A stretch of 11,235 nucleotides of DNA from Dunaliella salina (GCA_002284615.2 MU069529.1:91412-102646), one strand, 5' to 3'; shown: positions 1 to 6,477, numbered from the stretch's first letter. A program made the numbers and translations. The notes: generated by a model not told the origin, from the letters alone.

Positions 1-345
1 GGCACAGGGGCACGCAAAGCCATAATGGCCCACTATGTGAAGCTATTTGTGGCACAGAGGCACATAAAGCCTGATGGCCCCAGGTGAACCCATTTTTGGC
101 ACAGAGGATAGGAAGCCATAGTGGCCCACTATGTGAAGCTCTTTGTGGCACAAAGGCGCATAAAGCCTGGTGGCCTGTTGTGAAGCCATTTGTGGCACAG
201 GGGCACGCAAAGCCATAGTGGCCCTACTATGTGACGCTTTTTGTGGCACAGAGGCATATGAGGTCTTATTGCCTCATGTGAAGTCAATTGTTGCAGAGGC
301 ATGTGTGACGCCATCTGTGGTGCAGAGGCACGAAGCGCAAGGCCA
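1..345. repeat. Minisatellite with ~97-bp A-B dimer
   Basis: Copies of a ~49-bp unit start near 1, 51, 98, 147, 194, 245 and 291, each opening with a variant of GGCACAGAGGCAC, and a short partial copy starts near 319. Units 1, 3 and 5 share CACTATGTGAAGC. Units 2, 4 and 6 instead carry CCTGRTGGCC or a derivative. The array is therefore a higher-order dimer with a period of 96-98 bp. It runs off the left edge, and its right end decays near 345. The dimer is not a multiple of three, so the open frames across it are incidental. No transcript or protein function is inferred. Confidence 0.85.
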
Positions 346-772
346 CGACGGCCTCCTGCATGAAATCCTGCACTTCACCCTTCTTTTGCCTTTTAGGTAT
401 GTGCATTGAGCCGATCCTAGACCGCGTGGCCTTGTCCATTTTCCCTTCCATTTTCCTTTTCCCTCCATTATCCTTTCCAAAGCAGGTGTTGATTGATTGC
501 TCAAAGGATTTGCTTTGGTATGGACTTCAATGCAGCCAAGCAGGATTGACTCAGCCTGCGGTTTGGTTCTACTTTTCGTTTGCAGGCGTCCTTTGATTCG
601 CCAGAAAAGGAAAAGCCTTTGATTCTTCCATGTAAGCACATGTGCTTACAGCACCAAGCTGATGGCCCGGGGCTGGTGTTTATATGTTGTTTATATGGTG
701 TTTATATTCCTCTGCGCAGAGGGAGCATCCGTAACCTTTATCCATGACACACATCCAAGGCGCATACTGAGC
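346..772. other. Unassigned stretch without a supported gene
   Basis: This stretch separates two minisatellites. It holds a pyrimidine-rich tract at about 436-480, a short direct repeat CCTTTGATTC at 590-599 and 616-625, a perfect palindrome at 631-650 and TTTATAT-rich sequence near 679-710. A pyrimidine run ending in TTTTAG near 390 could act as a splice acceptor, but no exon with recognisable coding content follows. Confidence 0.5.
631..650. repeat. Perfect 20-bp palindrome
   Basis: TGTAAGCACA at 631-640 is followed directly by its exact reverse complement at 641-650, with no spacer. It could be a dimeric protein-binding site or simply a chance palindrome; nothing nearby decides this. Confidence 0.8.
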
Positions 773-1470
773 GGCATCTTGTGCTGGTGAGGGGTGGCAT
801 CTTGTTTTCATCTTGTGCCTGTGTGGTACCCTTTCCTCGTGTGGCATCTCGCATCTTGTGGTACCTTTTGCTTGTGTGGTACGGCATACCTGTGTGGTGC
901 GGCATACCTGTGTGGTACGGCATACCTGTGTGGTCCGGCTTACCTGTGTGGTGCGGCATACCTTTGTGGTACGGCATACCTGTGTGGCACGGCATACCTG
1001 TGTGGTACGGCATACCTGTGTTGGTCCGGCTTACCTGTGTGGTACGGCATACCTGTGTGGTCTTGTAGTACGGCATACCTGTGTGGCATCTTGTATGCCT
1101 CTTGTGCATGTGTGGAGAAGCATCTTGTATGCGTCTTGTGCCTGTGTGGGGTAGCATTTTGTGCCCGTGTGGTACCTTTTGCTTGTGTTGTGCCGCGCGT
1201 CTGTGTGGTACCGAGGTGTGCTACCGTGTGCCTGTATGGTACTTTGTTTCTGTGTGGCATCCTGCATGCATCTTGTGCCTGTGTGGGGGTGCATCTTCTG
1301 CCCGTGTGGAACCTTGTGCCCATGTGGGGTGGACATCTTTTGCTCGTGTGGGGTAGCATCTTTTGCTTGTGTGGTATCTTGTGCCTGTGTGGCATCTCAT
1401 GCCTGTACAAGGTGGTAGTTTGTGTGTTCTTGTGCCGATTTGGCAACTTATGCTTGCGTCGGGTGGGAGT
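773..1470. repeat. GT-rich minisatellite region
   Basis: The whole stretch is built from TGTGTGG-, GCATCTTGTGCC- and CATACC-like words. 773-872 and 1080-1470 are degenerate, with irregular units of roughly 20-30 bp, such as variants of CTTGTGCCTGTGTGGGG. The core at 873-1079 is regular and is listed separately. Long open frames on both strands arise because the units lack stop codons. Their predicted products are monotonous Cys/Gly/Trp-rich or His/Arg-rich repeats, so I do not call a gene here. Confidence 0.8.
873..1079. repeat. Regular 18-bp tandem repeat core
   Basis: Ten near-identical copies of TGTGTGGTACGGCATACC begin at 873, 891, 909, 927, 945, 963, 981, 999, 1017 and 1036, followed by a 26-bp variant at 1054. 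The copy at 1017 is 19 bp because of one extra T. The copies at 927 and 1017 share the variant TCCGGCTTACC and lie five units apart, which suggests that a five-unit block was duplicated. Most copies differ at only one or two positions, so the array was recently homogenised or expanded. Confidence 0.92.
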
Positions 1471-2296
1471 GTGGGGAGCGCTGAGCTTTTTTTCTACCTC
1501 CTTGAGTCCCTCTGCTTGCAATGTTTGATGGGTGCAAAATGTCGAGGCAGCTGAGAGAGGCATGGCATCATACAGCCTAAGTGTAAAAAGGAAAAGAAAC
1601 CATCTAGGCAATTTTGTGGTTCGTCTCTAGTGTTGAGCTCGCAGGATGGGAGTTTTCCTTGCATGATTTGTTGATATTGACTTCTCTCACTTTGTTTGGA
1701 GAGGTAGCTACCTGTGTACATACGTACAGTGCCCCTGTTTGTTTTCCCTGAAACCCGCAAATTTTGCTTGGTTGCTTTAGGATTGAGGAGTCTTGAGCGC
1801 CTGAAACTGTGCTTTGAGGTTCCTTACCAGCAAAGCTCTTTTGAAAGGCTTTTTGGAGGACTTCCGTTTAATGATTGCAGGAAGCATGCATACATCTCTA
1901 CTCCACGAAAAATGCAATATTGCAATTGCATAATAAGCGATGTAAGCACCTTGACATTTCCATCCTCTGAAAGGACTTGTCCTTTTAATGTGTGTGATTC
2001 TCTGGGTTGGCTCGCAGCAGTGAGCGCAAATTATCAGCTTTCGGAACAAGAGCACATTGATGCCTGGGCGTGGCATACAACTTCGCCTGTACTTCTGCGC
2101 TTTTCTCTGCCTTCCTTCTCTGCAAATTGGCATGTTGCTTCTGGTAGTGGATTTGTTTTTGCACATGGTTATCCCCAACTTAAGGGGAGTGTTGCGTTTC
2201 TTAATTTCATTGGTTTTTGGAAATTTCAGCGAGGGCTGTGGCTCAACTCTTTCCGCATTGTGCGCTTTTGAAAAAGCACAGCCTGAGATTGGTCAA

Positions 2297-2330
2297 GGAG
2301 TCCCTCCCATCCCTCGGAGGGAGGGCCTCC
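2297..2330. other. GC-rich hairpin
   Basis: CCCTCCC at 2302-2308 pairs with GGGAGGG at 2319-2325 across a 10-nt loop. The stem continues beyond one mismatch, with GGAG (2297-2300) pairing with CTCC (2327-2330). No tract of T follows, so it does not look like a terminator. Function unknown. Confidence 0.5.
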
Positions 2331-2360
2331 ACATTGTATGCATTGGGTGAATGCACTTGG

Positions 2361-2390
2361 AAACCTAAACCCTACAACCCTAAAAACCTA
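2361..2390. repeat. Short telomere-like (CCCTAAA) cluster
   Basis: The words CCTAAACCCTA and CCCTAAAAACCTA occur within 30 bp. They resemble degenerate plant or algal telomere repeats (CCCTAAA or CCCTAAAA). There are only about four imperfect units, so this may be a fossil interstitial telomeric insertion or chance. Confidence 0.3.
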
Positions 2391-2884
2391 TGCACGCCGA
2401 TGTCTTGCACATTATCCATGTAACATCAAAAAATATCACATGAGGCAAATGCCATGCCCGAGTGGCCTACTCAACTTTCAAAGTGGGGAAAAGAAGCCAA
2501 AATCGGGCCATGCTGGGGATGATCTATTCAAGTGGTTCAAGGTAAAAGTTAAAAAGAATTGAAGTCAGTACACACAAGGCTTGACACAAGCAGGGGGCAT
2601 TGAGAAAATATCCAATTTTGGACAACAGTGCAGGCGCCAGCGCTTCTCAACTAAAATGTCCGGTAATTGGTCGTGGACCAAAAAATTTGTGAATATTACA
2701 AGCCGCGCAGGTCACAGGGTAGGAAGGTGCCAAGGTAACCAGGCCGCCGCTGCGGCAGCGCGCTTGGCTCTTAAGATGACTCTTGGGGGGTCTCGTGAAT
2801 GGTGATTTGAAATTGTCCAAACTTCACTTGAATTACATAGGAAGGAATCCGTAGCCTTACAAGCGCCATAGCAGATGTGATATT

Positions 2885-3352
2885 GGAAAAACTTGTGAAA
2901 CCAATGTATGGCAGCAGAAATTGGACACAGAATTGCGCAACAAAACCACATGTGATACAAACCCCACTAATCCACAAGCAGACATAAAACCTACAGGCTC
3001 ATGCAAATATTGGCTATGCGAGGTTGACCTCGTGAAGTACACGGACCAGCAACCCCCTCATCCAGCACCATCAGACACAGGATCCCACAGCCATTCCCCC
3101 CAACTCGTTCCCCCTCATTCTCCCAGAAAAAAATACACGGCGCACATGGCTTGCATGTACAATACGCAAAGCAAATGTGTTGGTATGATGTCCCCAAACC
3201 GCTTCCAAATCCTCTACAGGGCTTTTTATGGAGCCAAGCTTGCTGGCATGCGCGAGAAAATAACACCAGCTCCTGGCAGCTTTGCCACTGAGATGCAAGG
3301 ACTCCTTTCCCGCAAATCCATGCTTGAAAGAAAGTACTCTAGCAAGAAAATT
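2885..3352 (+). pseudogene. L1 N-terminal coding remnant
   Basis: The frame using codons that start at 2921 reads TELRNKTT, then TGSCKYWLCEVDLVKYTDQ, a Pro/Ser/His-rich linker, YTAHMACMYNTQ and finally GLLSRKSMLERKYSSKKIK. All of these blocks reappear in L2 with small changes, so they were once translated. The region leads into the methyltransferase-like domain, and the block around LLSRK may already belong to it. The reading frame changes near 3353. No ATG start can be assigned because the element is truncated upstream. Function beyond membership of this element is unknown. Confidence 0.65.
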
Positions 3353-3690
3353 AAAGGCTCTTTCACGAGCCCTTCCAACTCACATCCATACTGCCCTCCA
3401 AAAAAGGGCTTTGGTAACCCAAAAACTGGCCTCCCCGCTAGACCACAACCCACAATACCAGAATCATTGGGGTGCGGACTCCAGAAACACTCTTTTTGTT
3501 GCCATGCATAATGCCTTCTCATCCAAATTCTCAGGCTTCTCAATTTGTCATCCCATTTATGGCGAGGGAAGCATTTCCCACTTGCAAGCTTTGCACACGC
3601 TATTTACTCTGCAATTCTCAACACAGAGGCCATTGCTACATGTTCCTTCCGGCTTGGAATAAGAACATGATAACTAACCCCTACACCTAA
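3353..3690 (+). pseudogene. L1 PCIF1/CAPAM-like methyltransferase-domain remnant
   Basis: After a frameshift near 3353 the motifs ALP (3369-3377), ASPLDHNP (from 3429), a D-x-R-N-T-LF block and SGFSICHPIYGEG (HPIY at 3549-3560) follow in order. A second frame change near 3570 leads to the block YMFLPAWNKNMITNPY, which ends at a TAA at 3688-3690. PCIF1/CAPAM family N6-adenosine methyltransferases show the same succession: ALP, an (E)CFASPLN block, a Ser/Asp/FG block, a catalytic NPPF, then a hydrophobic strand ending in a P-x-W type motif. Here the catalytic tetrapeptide is HPIY, so an active enzyme is doubtful even before counting the frame breaks. The assignment is inferred from motif order. 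An unrelated domain specific to algal retroelements remains possible. Confidence 0.45.
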
Positions 3691-4014
3691 CTTTTCACTG
3701 CCTACCCCCATCTCTGTTACGAACTTGGAACCATACCTCGCGAAAAACTTATTCACAGTGCCCCTCAATCCTGCCCTAACCAAGAAAAGCACTTATTTAC
3801 AGTGCCCCTCAATCCTGCCCTAACCAAGAGGTACCTCTACCTCAGCATACCTGGGACCTTCGCATCTTTGCTGTTTGGAACACTGCAGCTCAAATCCATC
3901 TTAAAATAAATAAATGACCATAACAAAGACTGGCTACAGGGCCTGAAAGGAGATTTGAAAGAAGCTACAGAGTGAAAGCTCAAGAGTGCCAGCAGCCACC
4001 CTGTCCTAAATCCC
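3691..4014 (+). pseudogene. L1 linker remnant between methyltransferase-like and RNase H regions
   Basis: Past the stop at 3688-3690 the same frame continues as PHLCYELGTIP, matching PHLCYDLGTIP in L2. Two copies of a 44-bp sequence follow (3748-3791 and 3792-3831), then TWDLRIFAVWNTAAQIHL, then a one-base frame change to DWLQGLKGDLKEATE, which ends in TGA. L2 has the same landmarks without the duplication. The order fits a continuous ancestral protein joining the two domains. Confidence 0.6.
3748..3831 (+). repeat. 44-bp tandem duplication inside L1
   Basis: The sequence starting CTTATTCACAGTGCCCCTCA at 3748 recurs at 3792 with one early T/C difference and a divergent end. L2 contains one copy only (encoding SAPQFLPNQE), so the duplication arose in L1 after the two copies separated. 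44 is not a multiple of three, so it also shifts the frame. Confidence 0.85.
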
Positions 4015-4565
4015 ATGCATGCTCACATGCCAGTTTTCAGTGAACTGGAACACCTCCCATTTTGCACACAACACGTCTCCGTGCAGCCTAGAAATTCACA
4101 CATGAGTATCCAAGGTACAGGCTTGGTGCCCAGCCAATCCAGAAATCTCCTAACTCTCAAAGTTGCTGACTGGAGGACATGGGCATACACAGATGGCAGC
4201 TGCCTTGTCCATAACGGTAAGCATAAAATTGTAGCAGGCGTCTACTGCCCGCCCACTGAAAGCAAGAACTTTGTAGAACCAAACGGTGCCGGGATTACTA
4301 AAACCATCACTAGAGCTGAATTAGCAGCAATCGCTGCTGAAATCATAACCAAATATGCAGGTATTGCATCAGACAGCCTCACTTCTCTCAATCAAGTACC
4401 GGAACAGCTTCTCTATCCTGAAAGACATCTGAGGCATACCCAAGGAAACGTCCTTAAAATGATTTCAACGCTCATTAGAAACTCCATACCAAAATTTGAA
4501 TTTACAAAGTGAATTCCCATGCTGGCATCGCTGGAAATGAATGTGCAGATGCTCTTGCACAACAT
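4015..4565 (+). pseudogene. L1 RNase H domain remnant
   Basis: The frame from the ATG at 4015 reads through WRTWAYTDGSC, GAGITKTITRAELAAIAAE and AGIASDSLTSL. This gives three RNase H catalytic acidics: Asp (codon 4192), Glu (4318) and Asp (4372). The frame then stops at TGA 4510-4512. A single-base change of frame there restores VNSHAGIAGNECADALA, with the His (4518) and the last Asp (4548). All five expected residues therefore survive in the DNA, but across a frameshift. In LINEs this domain degrades the RNA strand of the cDNA hybrid. L2 has lost the His and altered other sites, so L1 is the better preserved of the two here. Confidence 0.85.
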
Positions 4566-5454
4566 CAGGCGAGGCAAGTCCTTCAGAAATATGCCCAACA
4601 TCTCTGTACCCACGAAGCGTACCATCCTGCAGTACCGCACGGGCACCCTCTACAACCAAAAACATGCAGTGTGTTTCGAAAAGTCAACTGATCCATCTTG
4701 CCCCCTCCAAGGCTGCCATCATTTGAACAGCGCACTCCACATGCTCTCAGGCTACCAAAATCATATCATCTCCAACATGAGAACTGAACGCCATAACAAT
4801 GCAGGCAGAAAGATTACAAAAGCCCTCAGCAAATGCCCTGTAGGTGCAGACCTAGTATACACAAGCATAGGAGGCAATTTTGAGCTTGCTCAACAAAACC
4901 TCCAACTCCCTACACATGCCTCAAACAGAACTTCACCTGCTTACTTCTTCCCTCGTAACTTTCCAGAGAGGAAAAGACTCAACTCCAGTCGACCAGATGC
5001 TGTTTCGATCACCCCTTTTAATGCCAATCATGCTTCAAACGGTGTTTCTCCTACCCATTCCCATCACGCTTCGCGCAGCTCCTCATGGAGGACCATCAGG
5101 ACTAGTCGCATGAGGCGACCCCATGAACTTCGTGCAAATGAACATCATGTGCACCTAATAGAAATCAAGTTCTGTGAATACACAAGGCCAGAGCATCAGT
5201 TCAACACAGCAAAGCAGCAGCATGCAGACCTTTGTAAATTTTTAACGCTAAAGCCGTTACAATTCACCCTACTCTCCTGGAACAAGGTGGAACTATTTAC
5301 GCTGAGTATACCATGAAGCGATTCAAACAACTGGGATTGGATCACCAGCGTGCCATAATGCTTGCTGAACAACTTCATGCCCATTCTATTAATATGCCCA
5401 CAAACTAGTCTCCACACGCCACGGTATTGAAAACAAGAATACTTTCCACAGCCA
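4566..5454 (+). pseudogene. L1 CCHC knuckle and restriction-like endonuclease remnant
   Basis: After a deletion junction near 4577 the frame with codons starting at 4519 continues with ISVPTKRTILQYRTGTLYNQ. It then reads CPLQGC and SALHMLSGY, the remains of a C-x4-C-x7-H-x4-C knuckle whose last Cys is Tyr (4753-4755). Next come SNRTSPAYFFPRNFPERKR, SSRPDA and HVHLIEIKFCE. RPD plus E-x-K fits a PD-(D/E)XK restriction-like endonuclease, the nuclease that nicks the target in RLE-type LINEs. The frame drifts after 5250. The pieces TMKRFKQLGLDHQRA and YAHKLVSTR can still be read until L3 interrupts the gene after 5454. The C-terminal end is at 6304-6376. Confidence 0.75.
5442..5454 (+). repeat. 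Left target-site duplication of L3
   Basis: CTTTCCACAGCCA here is repeated exactly at 6291-6303. L2 has the uninterrupted sequence (reverse complement of 6685-6697, one substitution), so this is the site into which L3 inserted. Confidence 0.88.
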
Positions 5455-6060
5455 ACTAATAGGACCCTCCCAAAATATATTTTCCCACGCCGCTTCCCTA
5501 ATAAGGATAGGCTCACATCCAGCCGGCCTGATGCTCTATTGGTTGTTCCTCTGAAAAGAGCGTCTAGGTCGAATCCTCGTTATGAATTGAGAAGTGCAGG
5601 GGGATGCGGGGAGAACAGGGAGGACTCAGCGCCAGCCACAGCCACTGCACCCACATCCAAGGCTCGTGACCCCAGTCAGCTCCACCCAGATCAGAGACAC
5701 ATCCACCTTGTAGAAGTCAAGTACTGTGAGGACACACGGCCCAACAGCCAGCTTGAGGCCTCCAAGCAGCAGCACCGCAACCTTTGTCGTCATCTTTCTA
5801 GAGCCTCAGCTCAAGTCACCCTCCATACTATCCTGTTAGGTGTGGGAGGAGTCATCTACACCCCACACACATTGGAGCCTCTAAAGGAGCTTGGTCTTGA
5901 CACCTGCAAGGCCACCAAGCTTGCTCGGAAGCTTCATGCTCATTCTGTCCTGTATGCCTACAATTTTGCCAGCACCAGACGTGCTATTGAGAAAACTTTC
6001 TTCAACTCTCAACAAGGTCAGGCATGGGATACTGCTAGTAACCCTCCTGATCCCCACTGA
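5455..6060 (+). CDS. C-terminal restriction-like endonuclease fragment of L3
   Basis: An uninterrupted frame of 201 sense codons plus TGA starts at the truncation point (no own ATG). It reads YIFPRRFPNKDRLTSSRPDA, then a Ser/Ala/Pro-rich spacer, HIHLVEVKYCEDTRPNSQLE, QQHRNLC, TLHTILLGVGGVIYTPHTLE, ELGLDTCKATKLARKLHAHS and the C-terminus SNPPDPH. RPD (codons 5524-5532) and the E-x-K of VEVK are the expected Asp and Glu-x-Lys of a PD-(D/E)XK nuclease; the Gln/His run after it is also conserved in L1 and L2. The spacing between RPD and E-x-K is larger than in classical R2 endonucleases. As a dead-on-arrival fragment it is probably not expressed as a functional enzyme, but it gives the best view of the intact domain. 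Confidence 0.75.
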   Translation, partial: TNRTLPKYIFPRRFPNKDRLTSSRPDALLVVPLKRASRSNPRYELRSAGGCGENREDSAPATATAPTSKARDPSQLHPDQRHIHLVEVKYCEDTRPNSQLEASKQQHRNLCRHLSRASAQVTLHTILLGVGGVIYTPHTLEPLKELGLDTCKATKLARKLHAHSVLYAYNFASTRRAIEKTFFNSQQGQAWDTASNPPDPH

Positions 6061-6114
6061 CTTCTTTTTTTCTGTTTTCTCTCGGTGAAGAACATACACG
6101 GTGCCTCGGCCCTA

Positions 6115-6159
6115 GGTATCCCCTTTTCCTTAATTGCCAATTAAGGAAAAGGGGATACC
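6115..6159 (+). other. Perfect 21-bp-stem hairpin in L3 3' UTR
   Basis: 6115-6135 and 6139-6159 are exact reverse complements, separated by GCC. The right arm ends in GGGGATACC, which is also the core word of the minisatellite that starts at 6151. In RNA this would be a long, fully paired stem a short way after the stop codon. It may mark the 3' UTR for the reverse transcriptase or may be a snap-back replication product. Confidence 0.9.
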
Positions 6160-6254
6160 AGTGGTGTGCGGATACCAGTGTGTGGGGATACCAGTGGTGT
6201 GCGGATACCAGTGTGTGGGGATACCAGTGGTGTGGGGATACCAGTGGTGTGGGG
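6151..6254 (+). repeat. 33/17-bp minisatellite in L3 3' UTR
   Basis: Two identical 33-bp units (6151-6183 and 6184-6216) are followed by two identical 17-bp units GGGGATACCAGTGGTGT (6217-6233 and 6234-6250) and GGGG. The 33-bp unit is itself a full and a shortened copy of the 17-bp unit. The exact identity of the copies points to very recent expansion or strong homogenisation. Confidence 0.92.
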
Positions 6255-6290
6255 AGTGTTTTCACTGCCTGCGTAGTTTTTCTTTTCTTT

Positions 6291-6303
6291 CTTTCCACAG
6301 CCA
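6291..6303 (+). repeat. Right target-site duplication of L3
   Basis: This is an exact copy of 5442-5454. The L1 sequence resumes directly after it with GGTTTTAGAGCC, which matches the uninterrupted L2 copy. Because the L3 tail is itself T/C-rich, the first few bases (CTTT) could belong to either. Confidence 0.88.
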
Positions 6304-6376
6304 GGTTTTAGAGCCGAGTGCTTCTAGTAACCCTCCAGATCCACGTTACCTTTCTCTTTTACATACCTCGTGGTGA
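6304..6376 (+). pseudogene. L1 gene end, displaced by L3
   Basis: The frame reads VLEPSASSNPPDPRYLSLLHTSW and ends at TGA 6374-6376. L2 has VLEPGASSNPPDPH followed directly by a stop, and L3 ends SNPPDPH. The L1 stop just after the SNPPDP motif has therefore mutated (H to R, stop lost) and the frame runs on into the former 3' UTR. Confidence 0.7.
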
Positions 6377-6477
6377 AGGGGGCTCACGGCTCTTTTTTGA
6401 GCCTATGCGTCTCTTTAATTGATGTAGGGAGAGTTTCCCTGCCTACTAGAATTTCTTTTTCTTTTCTTTTCTTTTCC
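6377..6477 (+). other. L1 3' UTR and (CTTTT)n tail
   Basis: A short hairpin (GGCTC at 6389-6393, T loop, GAGCC) is followed by GGGAGAGTTTCCCTGCCTACTAG at 6427-6449, of which GTTTCCCTGCCTACTAG resembles GTTTTCACTGCCTGCGTAG of L3, and then by CTTTTT plus three CTTTT units (6455-6475). This T/C-rich simple repeat takes the place of a poly(A) tail and marks the likely 3' end of L1. Confidence 0.6.

Larger units (their letters stand above)
1471..2829. other. No supported gene in about 1.36 kb
   Basis: The longest open frame (1714-2271, +, 185 codons) has no recognisable domain, no clear start context and no supporting neighbour; a frame of this length can occur by chance here. Small structures are a 12-bp palindrome AGGTAGCTACCT at 1702-1713, overlapping palindromes TGCAATATTGCA (1913-1924) and TGCAATTGCA (1921-1930), a GC-rich hairpin at 2297-2330, telomere-like words at 2361-2390 and a GC-rich patch near 2740-2765. 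L1 begins gradually around 2830. Confidence 0.5.
5455..6290 (+). mobile_element. L3: nested 5'-truncated non-LTR retroelement
   Basis: The 836-bp insert lies between two exact 13-bp repeats and interrupts L1 where L2 is continuous. It starts in mid-gene at a codon run reading TNRTLPKYIFPRRFP, homologous to SNRTSPAYFFPRNFP of L1, so it is truncated at its 5' end as is typical of target-primed reverse transcription. It carries the end of the endonuclease gene, a 3' UTR with a long hairpin and minisatellite, then GCCTGCGTAG and a T-rich (CTTTT/CTTT) tail. L1 ends with the equivalent GCCTACTAG plus (CTTTT)n. L3 is GC-richer than L1 in the coding part and lacks frame breaks, so it is younger and belongs to another subfamily. 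Confidence 0.88.
2830..6477 (+). mobile_element. L1: decayed non-LTR retroelement, interrupted by L3
   Basis: The copy is collinear with the minus-strand copy L2 (about 6600-9837), first weakly near 2840 and clearly from about 2885. Its decayed coding parts run in order: N-terminal region, methyltransferase-like domain, RNase H, CCHC knuckle, restriction-like endonuclease and an SNPPDP C-terminus. It ends with a 3' UTR and a (CTTTT)n tail at 6455-6475. RNase H followed by a CCHC knuckle and a C-terminal restriction-like endonuclease is the tail layout known from Dualen/RandI-type LINEs of green algae. No reverse transcriptase motif is visible, consistent with 5' truncation. Lesions include several frameshifts, stop codons, a 44-bp tandem duplication, a deletion of about 270 bp and the L3 insertion. 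The exact 5' boundary is uncertain. Confidence 0.8.

Noticed and set aside
1..345. CRISPR-like array
   Set aside because: The units are adjacent and diverged, with no constant repeat separated by unique spacers, and the context is eukaryotic mobile DNA.
794..1528. 244-codon open frame with a Cys/Gly/Leu-rich repetitive product
   Set aside because: It is a by-product of the stop-free 18-bp minisatellite; all six frames are open there, and the sequence outside the core shows no domain.
940..1611. 223-codon minus-strand open frame rich in His, Arg and Thr
   Set aside because: It is the antisense view of the same GT-rich repeats, with no recognisable domain.
1714..2271. 185-codon plus-strand open frame
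   Set aside because: No domain, no biased composition suggesting coding and no homologous copy in the window; the length is compatible with chance.
2581..2805. 74-codon frame with a poly-Ala run upstream of L1
   Set aside because: The Ala run comes from a GC-rich GCCGCTGCGGC patch; no match to L2 could be found, so it was not added to the element.
6389..6410. Rho-independent-like terminator (GGCTC, T loop, GAGCC)
   Set aside because: The stem is only 5 bp, the T run is the loop rather than downstream of the stem, and it lies in a eukaryotic retroelement 3' UTR.
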